This document shows, one piece after another, positions 23,024-31,933 of a stretch of 64,000 bases of DNA; the stretch's first letter is position 1; every line of letters starts with the position of its first letter. The position numbers were made by a program, and so were the translations under genes. This stretch comes from Cellulosimicrobium terreum (GTDB lineage Bacteria; Actinomycetota; Actinomycetes; Actinomycetales; Cellulomonadaceae), in contig JACYFD010000001.1 in the NCBI GenBank assembly GCA_014803435.1, positions 248,001 through 312,000 on the forward strand, read 5' to 3'. Under the pieces are notes generated by a model. That model was not told where the DNA came from. It did no database searches and saw nothing but the letters and a program-made list of their open reading frames with translations.

Positions 23024-24571
23024 TCAGGCGTCCGTCGGGTTCGGGCGTCGACGGGACGCCAGCGCCCGCAGCACGGAGCCGAGGAGGACGAGACCGAGTG
23101 CGGTGGCTGCCAGTGTCCCGCTCGCCGACCCTGTCGACGCGATCTCCTGGACCACGGGTACGGCACCCGGCGGGGCGTCGACGGCCGGTTCCGGGGCGAC
23201 GGGCTCCGGGGCGGGCGCGGGGTCCGGGTCGGGCGGAGCGGGCGGGACCGGGTCCGGTGCGGGAGCGACGACGCTCACGTCCGCCCCCGCGACGGCCTGC
23301 GGGCCGCCGTTGCGGCTCGACGTCTGCCCCGTGAACACCTGCGTGGTCGATGTCCCGCCCGAGCTCGTCAACGTCACGGTGGCGGCGTAGCTCCCGGGCG
23401 TCGCGTAGACGTGCTCGGTGGTCGGCACCGTCGTCGTCTGCGTCGACCCGTCCCCGAAGTCCCAGGCGTACGAGGCGATCGACCCGAAGGCGACCGTCGA
23501 GCCGGACGCGTCGAACGCGGTGGCCGACCCGGCGGGCGCCGGGACCACCGGGGCGAGGACGGCGACCGGAGCCTGGTCGGGCGTGACGGCCAACGTCCCG
23601 AGCGCGGCGCCGGTGACCGGGATCGGCGCGCGTGCCGTCCCGCTGGCGACGTCGATCGGGACGACCTGAGGCGGTTGGTACACCGAGACGTAGGCCGTCA
23701 GGCCGTCGGGTGTGAAGGCGATGGACTGCCCCTCACCGGGCAGGGGGATCGGTGCACCGACGCTCAGGTCGGGAAGGCTCAGCGGCACGACGGAGTCGTC
23801 CCCGTCAGCCGGGCCGTATCTCGCCACGTAGAGGATGGTCCCGTCCGGGTCGACCGCGACCGTCTTGAGCCCGGCGCCGAGAGCGATCGCCGGACCGGCC
23901 ACCCCGCCCGGGAGCGCCACCGGAGTGAGGGACCCGTCGACCCCGGCGACGAACGCCGTCGACCCGTCGGGCGTGATCGTCACGTCCCAGGCACCGGCCG
24001 GGAGCGGGACCGGTGTGCCGGCGACCTCCGTGGTCAGCGACACGGGCACCAGGCCCCCTCCGTTCTCGAGCGTGACCCAGGCGGTGGCGCCGTCGGGCGT
24101 GATCGCGACACCGTAGGGGAAGTCGCCGACAGGGACGGTCGCTGTGACGGTACCGGTGGCCACGTCGACCACGGTCAACGTGTCGGAGAAGAAGTTCGTG
24201 GCGACCGCGGTCGATCCGTCCGGGGTGATGGCGACCCGGTAGGTCGTGCTGCCCGCCGGGATCGGTGCGGACGTGGGACCGGAGGGCAGCTCGACCGGCG
24301 TGATGGAACCAGGGCTCGGGTTGTTCGCGACGTATGCCGTCGTCCCGTCCGGTGTGATCGCCACCCCGTAGGGGATGGGACCCGGCTGGAGCGATCCGGT
24401 GACGGTCTCGGTGGCGGAGCTGATCACGGCCAGCTGGGTCTCCTGGCCCTGCACCGCGACGTACAGCGGCCAGTCGTCCCCCGGGGCGCTCCACGCGACC
24501 GGAGCGGCGAGCGCGACGACCAGGAAGCCCGCGCTCGTCACGAGAACGGTCCTTCGTGCCGAGATCCTCAT
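23024..24571 (-). CDS. Surface-anchored YVTN beta-propeller/PKD protein
   Basis: A 515-residue exported protein. The signal peptide ends around A-W-S-A (29). YVTN-type propeller blades follow (about 35-335), each with G-V-A-I-T-P-D-G-x-T-A-Y/W-V. A PKD domain spans about 350-435 (Y-A-W-D-F-G-D-G-S and H-V-Y-A-T-P-G-S-Y). Next are a D-P/A-P-rich linker and a C-terminal I-A-S-T-G motif, hydrophobic helix and R-R-R-P. The tail resembles a class E sortase signal, so wall anchoring is likely. The ATG overlaps the stop of the beta-helix gene (ATGA), so the two are co-translated and perhaps work together on the surface. Confidence 0.82.
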   Translation of the reverse strand: MRISARRTVLVTSAGFLVVALAAPVAWSAPGDDWPLYVAVQGQETQLAVISSATETVTGSLQPGPIPYGVAITPDGTTAYVANNPSPGSITPVELPSGPTSAPIPAGSTTYRVAITPDGSTAVATNFFSDTLTVVDVATGTVTATVPVGDFPYGVAITPDGATAWVTLENGGGLVPVSLTTEVAGTPVPLPAGAWDVTITPDGSTAFVAGVDGSLTPVALPGGVAGPAIALGAGLKTVAVDPDGTILYVARYGPADGDDSVVPLSLPDLSVGAPIPLPGEGQSIAFTPDGLTAYVSVYQPPQVVPIDVASGTARAPIPVTGAALGTLAVTPDQAPVAVLAPVVPAPAGSATAFDASGSTVAFGSIASYAWDFGDGSTQTTTVPTTEHVYATPGSYAATVTLTSSGGTSTTQVFTGQTSSRNGGPQAVAGADVSVVAPAPDPVPPAPPDPDPAPAPEPVAPEPAVDAPPGAVPVVQEIASTGSASGTLAATALGLVLLGSVLRALASRRRPNPTDA

Positions 24572-27500
24572 CGGGTAACCCTGTCGTTCCTCGTCGTCCG
24601 CCTCGCCCGCTCGCCAAGGGAGGTCAGGAGGAGAAGCGCTCCGCCCAGCGCGACGAGCAGGCCCGCTGCCAGGAGCGCTGCCGGTGGCACAGCCCATCCT
24701 GAGGCCGCCAGATCTGCCGCCCCGGGCGGTACGGGAACAGCCGCGACGGGCGGGACCGGCTCGTCGGACTCCCCTGGCGGCACCAGGGGCGGTACCGGTG
24801 CCGGAGGTGGTGCTGGGGGCGGCACCGGCCCGTCCGTGGGGCAGACCTCCAGCCCGTCCGGGGGGTCGACGAGGATCGCGGCGGACGGGTTGACGCGTAC
24901 CTCCAGGACCCACTCGGCGCGGGTTGCGGTGCCGTCCGTGTCCACCAGCGCTGGTGCCACCTCGAGCTCTCCGGTCAGCGGGTCGTCGGGCTGCCATCCA
25001 GGCGGGACCGGTACGTACTGCACGGCGTCGGCGCCGTCGGCGAGGATCGCGTCCTCGTCGGCCGCCGCGATCGTGGCGTCGCGCTCGGGGTAGGCGTCCG
25101 TGGACCACCAGATGGCGGCGACCACCGGTGTCGGATCGGCGGGCACACCGCTCATGCGGATGTCGTAGTCCAGGTAGCCGACGTCCGCCCGGCACACTGC
25201 GTCCGCGGCGACCACGACGCTCGGCTGCGTCGTGCACAGCTCCGGGTAGAGGACCTGGGTCGTCCGCTCCTCCGTGATGAACGCGCCGCCGCCGTCGTAG
25301 CCCGTGGCTGCGACCCTGGGGCCGCACGCGGATCCCCAGTCGTTCTGCCCGGGCTGCGTCTCCTCGCGGGCGTCGACGGCGACGACGCCGTCGATCATCT
25401 CGTTCTCGGTGTTCGTGTCCTCGCCGGCCTCCGCGTTGGGGAGCGTGACGATCGCGACGGAGTCCGTCGGGAAGGAGTTGGAGGAGACGTCGATGGTCGT
25501 GCGCACCGCGCGACGGTCCTCGGGGACCTGGAGGATCGCGAAGGGCCCGAGCGCCGCGCGGACCGAGCCCGCGCGCTCGAGCCCTACCGGCTCGGGGTCG
25601 GGGTCGGGCTCGGGTGACGGTTCGGAGGGGGTCGCCGGGTCCGGAGGGTCCGCGGGCATGAGCTCGATGGAGACGGGGGTCGCGTCGGGGACGCTCTCGA
25701 CGGCGCCGACGCGGACGAACGGTCCGGTGCCGGTGAAGCGGTTGCCCGTGACGGCGAGGTCGCTGGAGGAGTAGGAGCCGGGCTCGTCGAGGTCTTCCCA
25801 GAACGTCGTGACGCTCAGAGCGGAGGCGGTGGGGACGGCAGGGGCGAAGTCGATGTCGTTGTCCTCGACGACCATCCCGTGCACAGGGGTGGCGAGGATG
25901 ACATACCTGTCGCTCCCCGTCACCGTGTTGCGGCGGAAGTCGACGTCGGTCACGCCCTGTGGGAGGTAGATCCCGGCAGGGTTGGCGGTGAACGTGTTGT
26001 CGTGCCAGCGGATGTCGCTGCTCACCTGGCGGAGGTTGTTCACCGGGACGTCGCTCGGGTTGATGGTGAGGTTGGCGATCGCCGCGTTGTCGTGGACTGC
26101 GCTGTCGCGCAGCTCGTACCCGGTGACGCCCTCGGTGTAGCTGGCGTACCACTCCATGCCTGAGACGTCGGCGCCGTCGACGACGGCGTCGTAGGTCATG
26201 TCCCAGTAGAGCCCGGACGCTCCACCCACGAGCACGGCGTCGTTCACGGCGACGCCACGGGAGGTGTAGAAGCGGATCGAGTTCGTGCCAGCCGTCGGGC
26301 CCGGCCCGGCGACGCCGGTGATGTGCGCACGCGTGATGACGGCGTCCACGGCCTCCCACCCGTTGATACCGTCTCCGCGCACGTCGAGGTCGGCGTCCAC
26401 GATCTGGGCCCCGACGGAGCTCGCGACCTGCACGCCGCTCCCAGAATCTGTGACGACCGGGCGGATGATCTGCGGTCCGGCGATGGGCGGCAGCCCCAGG
26501 TCGGGGTCCGCTCGCGTCGCACCGATGCCGACCGTGACGCCGGAGACCCTGGCGTCCGTGACCACCGCGCCGGGTGCGCGCGCGACGGTGATGCCCGTCT
26601 GCGGCAGCTCGCCGGTGCCCGTGACGTCGACGTCGGTGACCGTCGCGCCCGTCGTGGCGCCCAGCGCGATGCCGAACGCCTTGATGTTGACGATCCCGAT
26701 GGTCGAGTCCGAGATGGTCGGCCCGGCTCCGGTGTTGTTGCCGTCCACGTAGATTCCGCGCGTGAATCCCGACACCGTGACGCGGGCGACCGTGGCGTCC
26801 TGGGCCATCAGCACGCGGATGCCGTCCGTGATCCCGGTGGCCCCCTCGCCCTGCACCCCGGTGTCGGTGACCGACGGCGCGACGGTGGCGCCGAGGTTGA
26901 TGCCGATGACCCGGGCGCTCACCGTGGCGTCGGAGATCTGCGGACCGGCCGCCTCGCTGGCGTCGTCGGCATGGATGCCGCGCGCGAACCCGGACACCTC
27001 GGTGCTGTCCACCACCTCCACCCCGGACGCGCGACGCAGGTTCACCCCGGTCGAGTTGGACGCCGCGGTCCCGGCGCCCGTCCGTCGGACCACCATCTCC
27101 GAGAGGCTGGCACCCGAGGACGCGCCGAGGTCGATGCCCGTCAGGGAGGCGCCGATCGAGCTGGCGGTCAGCGTGGGCCCCGCGCCGGCGTGTGCCGCCG
27201 CGAGCAGCACTCCGGTCGCGAAGCCGTCGACCGTCGTCCCGGTCACGGTCGCGCTCGTCGCCAGGTGGACGTTGACCGCGGTGCCGGCTCCGCCGCCGGT
27301 GAAGCTCATCCCGCTGACCGACGGCGCGCTCGTGGTCCCCAGGGAGATGCCGCCACCCGTCACCGTCATCGAGCCGCCGACGAAGGCCGGGCCGACGTTC
27401 GCGTTGCCGGCGGTGATCGACGCCCCGGTCGTCACGCCGCTCACCGACGCGTCCTCGATCCGTGCCGAGGCCGACCCGGCGAGCCCGATCGCCGTCGCGA

Positions 27501-28446
27501 CGTCCGTGATGACCGGCCGCAGCACCTGCGTACCGACCGAGGATCCGAGGTTGATCGCGACCGTGCCGGTGAGGGGCGTCGTCCCGTCCGAGGTCGTGTT
27601 CGTGACGACCAGGTCCGGGAGCTGGACGCCGACGGCGGTGTTCGCCACCGTCACGACGCTCTGGCTGCGGGCGTACGGGCTCAGGGTCAGGTTGGTGGTG
27701 CTGAGGCTGCCGGCGTTGACGAGGATGCGCCCGTAGACCGTCGACGGGGACGCAGCGACGATGGTCGTCCCGCGCTGGACCTGCAGCTGCGAGGTGAACT
27801 TATACGCACCGGGCGTGATGCCCACGGTCCCGCCGTCCGGGACCCCGCTGAGCGCAGCTGCGAGAGTGATCTTCGTGTCCGGCTCGACGTCACCGATCCA
27901 CGCGATGAGCGCACCGTCGGACGCCGCGTCCGGGGGAAGCGGCGCGATCGCAGCAACGACGCCAACCGCGGGCGTGACCTCTGGTCGTCCCGAGACGTCG
28001 CCGACGTGCTCGGGAGGCGTCGGTGCGGCAGCAGTCGGTGCAACCGTCGGTGCGTTCTCCGTAGGTGCGGAGCCGGCGCTCGGAGTCTGGGCCGCCGCCG
28101 GGTCCGGCGCGTCGTCGACCTCGGTGAGCGGTGCACCGGCGCTCGGGTCTGGCCCGCCCGTCGGTCCGGGCTCGTCGGTCCCGGGATTCGCTGTGTCGGC
28201 CGGGCTCGTCGGCTCCGTCGTCGGCTCGGTGGTCGGCTCCGAGGTCGGTCGGGTGTCGTCCCCTGGCGTCGTCGGCTCGATCGGGTCGGCTGGGGCCGGA
28301 GACTCCGTCCCTGCGGGGGCGTCCGACGGGTTCGACGGGTCGGCCGCCCACGCGGCCGTCGGCACGAACAGGCTGAGCGCCACGAGCGCCGACACGACGG
28401 ACGAGGTTCTTCTCGACCTCGACCGTGACTGATCCTGCCGATCCAT
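24568..28446 (-). CDS. Very large surface beta-helix (PbH1) repeat protein
   Basis: 1292 residues. The signal peptide ends near A-A-W-A-A-D (35). A Thr/Pro/Glu-rich stalk spans about 36-150. A long right-handed beta-helix region (about 165-870) follows, with recurring 25-40-residue turns of the form V-T-G/V-S-G-F-x-x-G-I and pairs of P-x-I-S-D-A/S-T. A C-terminal domain contains cysteines (A-C-G-P, E-L-C-T-T, D-A-V-C-R, L-E-V-C-P), then a Pro-rich linker and L-A-A-S-G, hydrophobic helix and R-R-T-T-R at the end. Beta-helices of this kind often bind or cut polysaccharide, but no catalytic motif is recognisable. First gene of the two-gene surface operon, with a CRP-like site upstream. Confidence 0.8.
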   Translation of the reverse strand: MDRQDQSRSRSRRTSSVVSALVALSLFVPTAAWAADPSNPSDAPAGTESPAPADPIEPTTPGDDTRPTSEPTTEPTTEPTSPADTANPGTDEPGPTGGPDPSAGAPLTEVDDAPDPAAAQTPSAGSAPTENAPTVAPTAAAPTPPEHVGDVSGRPEVTPAVGVVAAIAPLPPDAASDGALIAWIGDVEPDTKITLAAALSGVPDGGTVGITPGAYKFTSQLQVQRGTTIVAASPSTVYGRILVNAGSLSTTNLTLSPYARSQSVVTVANTAVGVQLPDLVVTNTTSDGTTPLTGTVAINLGSSVGTQVLRPVITDVATAIGLAGSASARIEDASVSGVTTGASITAGNANVGPAFVGGSMTVTGGGISLGTTSAPSVSGMSFTGGGAGTAVNVHLATSATVTGTTVDGFATGVLLAAAHAGAGPTLTASSIGASLTGIDLGASSGASLSEMVVRRTGAGTAASNSTGVNLRRASGVEVVDSTEVSGFARGIHADDASEAAGPQISDATVSARVIGINLGATVAPSVTDTGVQGEGATGITDGIRVLMAQDATVARVTVSGFTRGIYVDGNNTGAGPTISDSTIGIVNIKAFGIALGATTGATVTDVDVTGTGELPQTGITVARAPGAVVTDARVSGVTVGIGATRADPDLGLPPIAGPQIIRPVVTDSGSGVQVASSVGAQIVDADLDVRGDGINGWEAVDAVITRAHITGVAGPGPTAGTNSIRFYTSRGVAVNDAVLVGGASGLYWDMTYDAVVDGADVSGMEWYASYTEGVTGYELRDSAVHDNAAIANLTINPSDVPVNNLRQVSSDIRWHDNTFTANPAGIYLPQGVTDVDFRRNTVTGSDRYVILATPVHGMVVEDNDIDFAPAVPTASALSVTTFWEDLDEPGSYSSSDLAVTGNRFTGTGPFVRVGAVESVPDATPVSIELMPADPPDPATPSEPSPEPDPDPEPVGLERAGSVRAALGPFAILQVPEDRRAVRTTIDVSSNSFPTDSVAIVTLPNAEAGEDTNTENEMIDGVVAVDAREETQPGQNDWGSACGPRVAATGYDGGGAFITEERTTQVLYPELCTTQPSVVVAADAVCRADVGYLDYDIRMSGVPADPTPVVAAIWWSTDAYPERDATIAAADEDAILADGADAVQYVPVPPGWQPDDPLTGELEVAPALVDTDGTATRAEWVLEVRVNPSAAILVDPPDGLEVCPTDGPVPPPAPPPAPVPPLVPPGESDEPVPPVAAVPVPPGAADLAASGWAVPPAALLAAGLLVALGGALLLLTSLGERARRTTRNDRVTR

Positions 28447-28492
28447 GTCGCCACCCCCGGTGCGGTCGTCCCCGTCGAACAGTAGCCGCAGG

Positions 28493-28508
28493 TGTGACCC
28501 GCGTCACC
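28493..28508. promoter_or_regulatory. CRP/GlxR-like site upstream of the surface-protein operon
   Basis: TGTGA-CCCGCG-TCACC differs from the CRP/GlxR consensus TGTGA-N6-TCACA by one base and is flanked by further symmetry (AGG/CTT). It is centred about 54 bases before the beta-helix protein start, a typical activator or repressor distance. Confidence 0.5.
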
Positions 28509-28573
28509 TTATTGGCACCTGGGGTCGCTTCCGACTCATACCCACGCGTCGAGCACCTGGCGTCGCCGCCGCG

Positions 28574-28942
28574 TCAGCGCGTGGGGAGCGTCCGGGTGAG
28601 GTTCAGCGGGTTGCCGTCGGGGTCCTGCACGTGGGCCACGCGCTCACCCCACGGCATGTCCTTGCCGCCGCGTTCGACCGAGCCGCCCAGGGCCTCCACC
28701 CTGCCGACCGTCTCGTCGACGTCGTCGACGCCGATGCTCAGCAGGATCCGCGTGCCGCGCCGGTCGTCGGCGTCCGCCCTGGCCACGAGCGCGAGGTCCG
28801 TGTCGCCGATCCGCAGGCCGACGGAGAAGACCGGGCCGCGCGCCGGACGCCGGAAGACGACCTCGGCCCCGAACAGCTCGGTGTAGAAGGCGAGCAGGGT
28901 GGCGTGGTAGGCCGTGACGATCACCGGCTGGATGGTGGACAT
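28574..28942 (-). CDS. VOC-family (glyoxalase/bleomycin-resistance-like) protein
   Basis: A 122-residue protein with the VOC pattern: T-A-Y-H-A-T-L-L-A-F-Y-T-E-L-F-G at the start, I-G-V-D-D-V-D-E-T in the middle, and V-A-H-V-Q-D-P-D-G-N-P-L-N-L at the end (D-P-D-G-N with the following ligand region). It belongs to the general antibiotic-resistance/dioxygenase-like branch; no ligand can be assigned. The ATG at 28942 gives normal family size. It is divergent from a lipoprotein gene and lies downstream of nothing obvious. Confidence 0.85.
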   Translation of the reverse strand: MSTIQPVIVTAYHATLLAFYTELFGAEVVFRRPARGPVFSVGLRIGDTDLALVARADADDRRGTRILLSIGVDDVDETVGRVEALGGSVERGGKDMPWGERVAHVQDPDGNPLNLTRTLPTR

Positions 28943-29092
28943 GGTGCTCCTGTCGCGAGGGGTCGGGTCATCGGCAGACCCGCGGGCGACGGGGAACTCA
29001 TCGCGGGCGAACGCCCGATTCATCCCTTGTGGGGTGAGTGACGGGTTAGTGTGACCGCGTCGTCCGACGACCCCACGAACGAAGGAGTGCCC

Positions 29093-29599
29093 GTGCCGAG
29101 GCCCGCGTCGATCCGCCTGCTCACCCTTGTCACCGCCGGTGCCCTCGCCCTTGCCGGCTGCTCCGGCGGGTCCGCGGGGGAGCCCACGACCCCGCCGGCC
29201 GCGAGCGAGACGAACACGAGCGAGACAGCCACGAGCGAGACGGGCGCCGCGAGCGAGACCGTGCCGGACGACGTCGTCGACGCGCAGGACCTGCCGAACG
29301 AGCCCGTCGGGTCCGAGATCACCGTCGCCGGTGAACCGGCCACGGTGTGCATCTACGGCGACGGCTACGGCACCAGCGTCTGGGCCGCGGGCGGCACGAC
29401 GTCGTGCGAGCTCGTCGAGGCGACGTACGCGGCGGCGACCGAGGGCCACGACGTCGACCAGGTCCTGCGCGACGTCCTCGGTGCCCGGCTCACCGTCACC
29501 GACCCGGCGTCCGGGGCCGAGCACGTCCTTACCTGCGCGCAGCGCGGCGACACCCTGACGTCGTGCGTTGGCGACGACGTCGTGGTCCACATCTACTGA
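29093..29599 (+). CDS. Putative lipoprotein
   Basis: 168 residues. A GTG at 29093 follows a perfect GAAGGAG with a five-base spacer; this start gives a compact type II signal peptide (R-P-A-S-I-R-L-L-T-L) with lipobox L-A-G-C-S. After it come a Ser/Glu/Thr linker of repeated S-E-T units and a domain with four cysteines (V-C-I-Y, S-C-E-L, L-T-C-A, T-S-C-V) that may form two disulfides. No named family recognised. It is isolated between divergent and convergent neighbours. Confidence 0.75.
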   Translation: MPRPASIRLLTLVTAGALALAGCSGGSAGEPTTPPAASETNTSETATSETGAASETVPDDVVDAQDLPNEPVGSEITVAGEPATVCIYGDGYGTSVWAAGGTTSCELVEATYAAATEGHDVDQVLRDVLGARLTVTDPASGAEHVLTCAQRGDTLTSCVGDDVVVHIY

Positions 29600-29638
29600 C
29601 GGATCACCGCGTGGTGCCCATGCGCGGCCCGCGCCCGG

Positions 29639-30280
29639 TCAGGAGCGCTTCGCGCCCAGCAACGGGTCGAGGGTCGCCCGCGACCGGGGGCCGCCCGACG
29701 CGACCGCGTCGACGACCTGCTCGGCGAGCTCCCGGAGCCGCAGGTTGCGGTTGTTGGAGACGCCGCGCAGCAGCCGGAACGCGTCGTCGGCGTCGAGCCC
29801 GTACACCGCGGCGAGCACGCCCTTGGCCTGCTCGATGACGCCTCGGGACTCCGCGGCGGCCGCGATCTGCTCCGACGCGCGCTCGTCGCTGCGCTCCGCC
29901 ACGGCGCTGGTGATGTCGATGAAGTAGCCCTCCACGGCGACCAGCTCGCCCGACGTCTCGTCGTGCAGGCCCTGACCGACGATGGTGAGGGTCCGCTCGC
30001 GCCCCCGGGCGTCGGTGATCCGGTGCACGCTCGTGAACGGGGCGCCGGTCCGCGTGCCCGTGTCGAGGATGCGCCGCACCCGCTCCCGGTCGTCGGGGTG
30101 CTTGTGCGCGAGGACGAGCTCGGTCGTCGGGACGACCTCGCCCGGGGCGAAGCCGTGGATGAGGTACGCCTCGTCGGACCACCACCAGGTGCCGGTGCGG
30201 AGGTCGACGCGGTACTGGCCGGTCAGCTGGTGCGAGCCGAGCGCGAGCGCGCGTTCGACGCCTGTGGGGTCGACAGGCAT
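29639..30280 (-). CDS. PAS-ANTAR regulator
   Basis: A 213-residue protein. A PAS_3-type fold occupies residues 15-130 (W-W-W-S-D-E-A-Y-L-I-H-G-F, then H-P-D-D-R-E-R-V, then G-Y-F-I-D-I-T). A C-terminal ANTAR RNA-binding domain (about 138-200) has S-R-G-V-I-E-Q-A-K-G-V-L-A and A-F-R-L-L-R-G-V-S-N-N-R-N-L-R-L-R-E-L-A. ANTAR domains bind paired hairpins in nascent RNA to block termination. This is the first of three adjacent ANTAR genes on one strand. The spacing to the next is 107 bases, so separate transcription is possible. Confidence 0.88.
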   Translation of the reverse strand: MPVDPTGVERALALGSHQLTGQYRVDLRTGTWWWSDEAYLIHGFAPGEVVPTTELVLAHKHPDDRERVRRILDTGTRTGAPFTSVHRITDARGRERTLTIVGQGLHDETSGELVAVEGYFIDITSAVAERSDERASEQIAAAAESRGVIEQAKGVLAAVYGLDADDAFRLLRGVSNNRNLRLRELAEQVVDAVASGGPRSRATLDPLLGAKRS

Positions 30281-30387
30281 GGGTGGTGGACCTCCGAACG
30301 TCAAACGGACGAAGAGCCGTGGCCTGACTCGTCGGCTCACAGTAGTCCTGCTGGGCGCGTGAGGTGAACCGGGCGCTGTCCGGACGG

Positions 30388-31113
30388 TCAGCTCCCGGAC
30401 CGGCGCGGTCCGGCGCGTCCGGGCGAGTCGTCGCCCGCCGAGAAGTCGTAGCGGCGTTCGACGACGGACGTCGCGAGCTCGGTCAGCGTCGTGGCGTCGG
30501 CGAACGCGTGCGCGCGCAGCAGGGCGAGCGCGTCGACCGGGGCCAGGCCGAGCTGCGCCACCACCATGCCGGTCGCCTGGTGCACGGTCGCGCGGGGCCG
30601 CCAGGCGCTCGCGGACCCCTCGAGCTCGGGGTCGTCCCGCAGGAGTGACGCGCCGACCGCGTCCGCGAGGAACTGCCGTTCCTCGGGGGGCAGGGCCAGC
30701 TCGACGCCGTCGGCCTGGTGGAGCGTGACGACGCCGACCGTGTACGGGGCCGGCAGGAGGGGCAGCGCGTACAGGGTCGCGGTCCCCGCGACCTCCCGGG
30801 CGTGGTGCACGAACTCGCCGAGGCCACCGCTCGCGTCGGCGGCGAGCCGGACGACGGCCGCACTGCGGGTCCGTGCGACCTCCTGTCCGGGGCCCTCGCC
30901 GACCACGTCCTCGAGGTCCTCGAGCCGTTCCGCGACGGGGTCTGTCGCGCACACGGTCCAGCGTTCCGGGGCGCTCTGCGACAGCGTGATCGCGCCGCCG
31001 CGGGCGCCGAGCATCTCCACGCACGCGCGGCACAGCCGCAGCGCGAGGGGCTCGCGCCGTCCCGTCCCCGCAAGCCGCGTCGCGAGCTGCGACTGCACGC
31101 CTGCCCTGTCCAT
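30388..31113 (-). CDS. GAF-ANTAR regulator
   Basis: 241 residues. A GAF sensor (about 20-160: A-C-V-E-M-L-G-A-R-G-G-A-I-T-L, then V-V-G-E-G-P-G-Q-E, then Y-A-L-P-L-L) is followed by an ANTAR domain (about 168-222) with V-H-Q-A-T-G-M-V-V-A-Q-L-G and A-L-A-L-L-R-A-H-A-F-A. The C-terminus is a short Gly/Arg/Pro tail. The ligand is unknown. Organisation matches soluble actinobacterial GAF-ANTAR antiterminators. It lies between the PAS-ANTAR gene and a second GAF-ANTAR gene. Confidence 0.87.
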   Translation of the reverse strand: MDRAGVQSQLATRLAGTGRREPLALRLCRACVEMLGARGGAITLSQSAPERWTVCATDPVAERLEDLEDVVGEGPGQEVARTRSAAVVRLAADASGGLGEFVHHAREVAGTATLYALPLLPAPYTVGVVTLHQADGVELALPPEERQFLADAVGASLLRDDPELEGSASAWRPRATVHQATGMVVAQLGLAPVDALALLRAHAFADATTLTELATSVVERRYDFSAGDDSPGRAGPRRSGS

Positions 31114-31198
31114 CGTGCGCCACCTCCGTCCGCCCGTCCGTGGCTGCTCCTCACGATCCCACAGCGGTCGCCGCTCGCAGCGGGAGGAGCGGGCGAAA

Positions 31199-31864
31199 CT
31201 AGCGGGCGACGCCGTCCTCGGGGCCGTCCGGCACGATGAGCGAGCGCACGATCGTCTCGGCGACCGCGCGCGGGCTGAGCCCACGGTGCCGCGCGGCCGA
31301 CTCGACGACGCGACGCGCGTCCGCCTCGGAGCAGCTGTTCGTCTGCATGATCGCCCCGACGGCCCGCTCGACGGCCAGCGAGTCGGTCAGGTCGCGGTAC
31401 AGGCCGACCGCCGCGTCCTCGAGCTCGGAGAGCTCGAGCCGCAGCCGCAGCGCCGCCGCGGTGAGCCGGGCGTAGGAGTCCGCGGCGTCGAGCAGCTCGG
31501 CGCTCCAGGTCCCCGGCTCGCGGGAGTACAGGTTGAGCGCGACGGCGATGCCCTCGGACACGGGCGCGGGAACGCCCGCGGACGAGGCAAAACCTTCCGC
31601 GACCGCCTGCTCCCGCCAGCGCGTCCAGCGCGTCTCGGTGCTGATGTCGGGGACGAGCTGCACGTGCAGCTGCTCGATCGCGGTGATGCACGGACCGGCG
31701 TCTGCCAGCGCCTCGACGCTGTCGCAGCGCGCCGCGGCCTCCGAGCTGCTCCCGGCCCGCACGGACACGCCCAGCTCGCGGACGGTCACGCTCACCTCCA
31801 GGCCGCTCCCGAGGACCGTCGCCGCGCGCACGGCCAGCTCGCGGGGGAAGTCGGCGATGGTCAT
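31199..31864 (-). CDS. GAF-ANTAR regulator
   Basis: 221 residues. The N-terminal GAF-like domain (about 20-145) contains a D-A-G-P-C-I-T-A-I motif and A-L-N-L-Y-S-R-E-P-G-T-W. The ANTAR domain (about 155-212) has L-A-V-E-R-A-V-G-A-I-M-Q and A-R-R-V-V-E-S-A-A-R-H-R-G-L-S. Of the three ANTAR proteins here this one differs most from the GAF-ANTAR neighbour, which argues against recent tandem duplication. Its cysteines (A-R-C-D-S, G-P-C-I, N-S-C-S) could be redox-sensitive, but this is speculation. Confidence 0.86.
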   Translation of the reverse strand: MTIADFPRELAVRAATVLGSGLEVSVTVRELGVSVRAGSSSEAAARCDSVEALADAGPCITAIEQLHVQLVPDISTETRWTRWREQAVAEGFASSAGVPAPVSEGIAVALNLYSREPGTWSAELLDAADSYARLTAAALRLRLELSELEDAAVGLYRDLTDSLAVERAVGAIMQTNSCSEADARRVVESAARHRGLSPRAVAETIVRSLIVPDGPEDGVAR

Positions 31865-31933
31865 GTGTCCTCCTCGGTGCCTGTCCCTGACGACCGTAGC
31901 GGCGCCAGGGGGCGGATGGCACCTCCCCGCGCC

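Noticed and set aside
26323-28428. 701-codon plus-strand frame opposite the beta-helix protein gene
   Set aside because: Arg- and Asp-rich without hydrophobic core or motif; the minus frame shows a signal peptide, repeats and a sorting tail.
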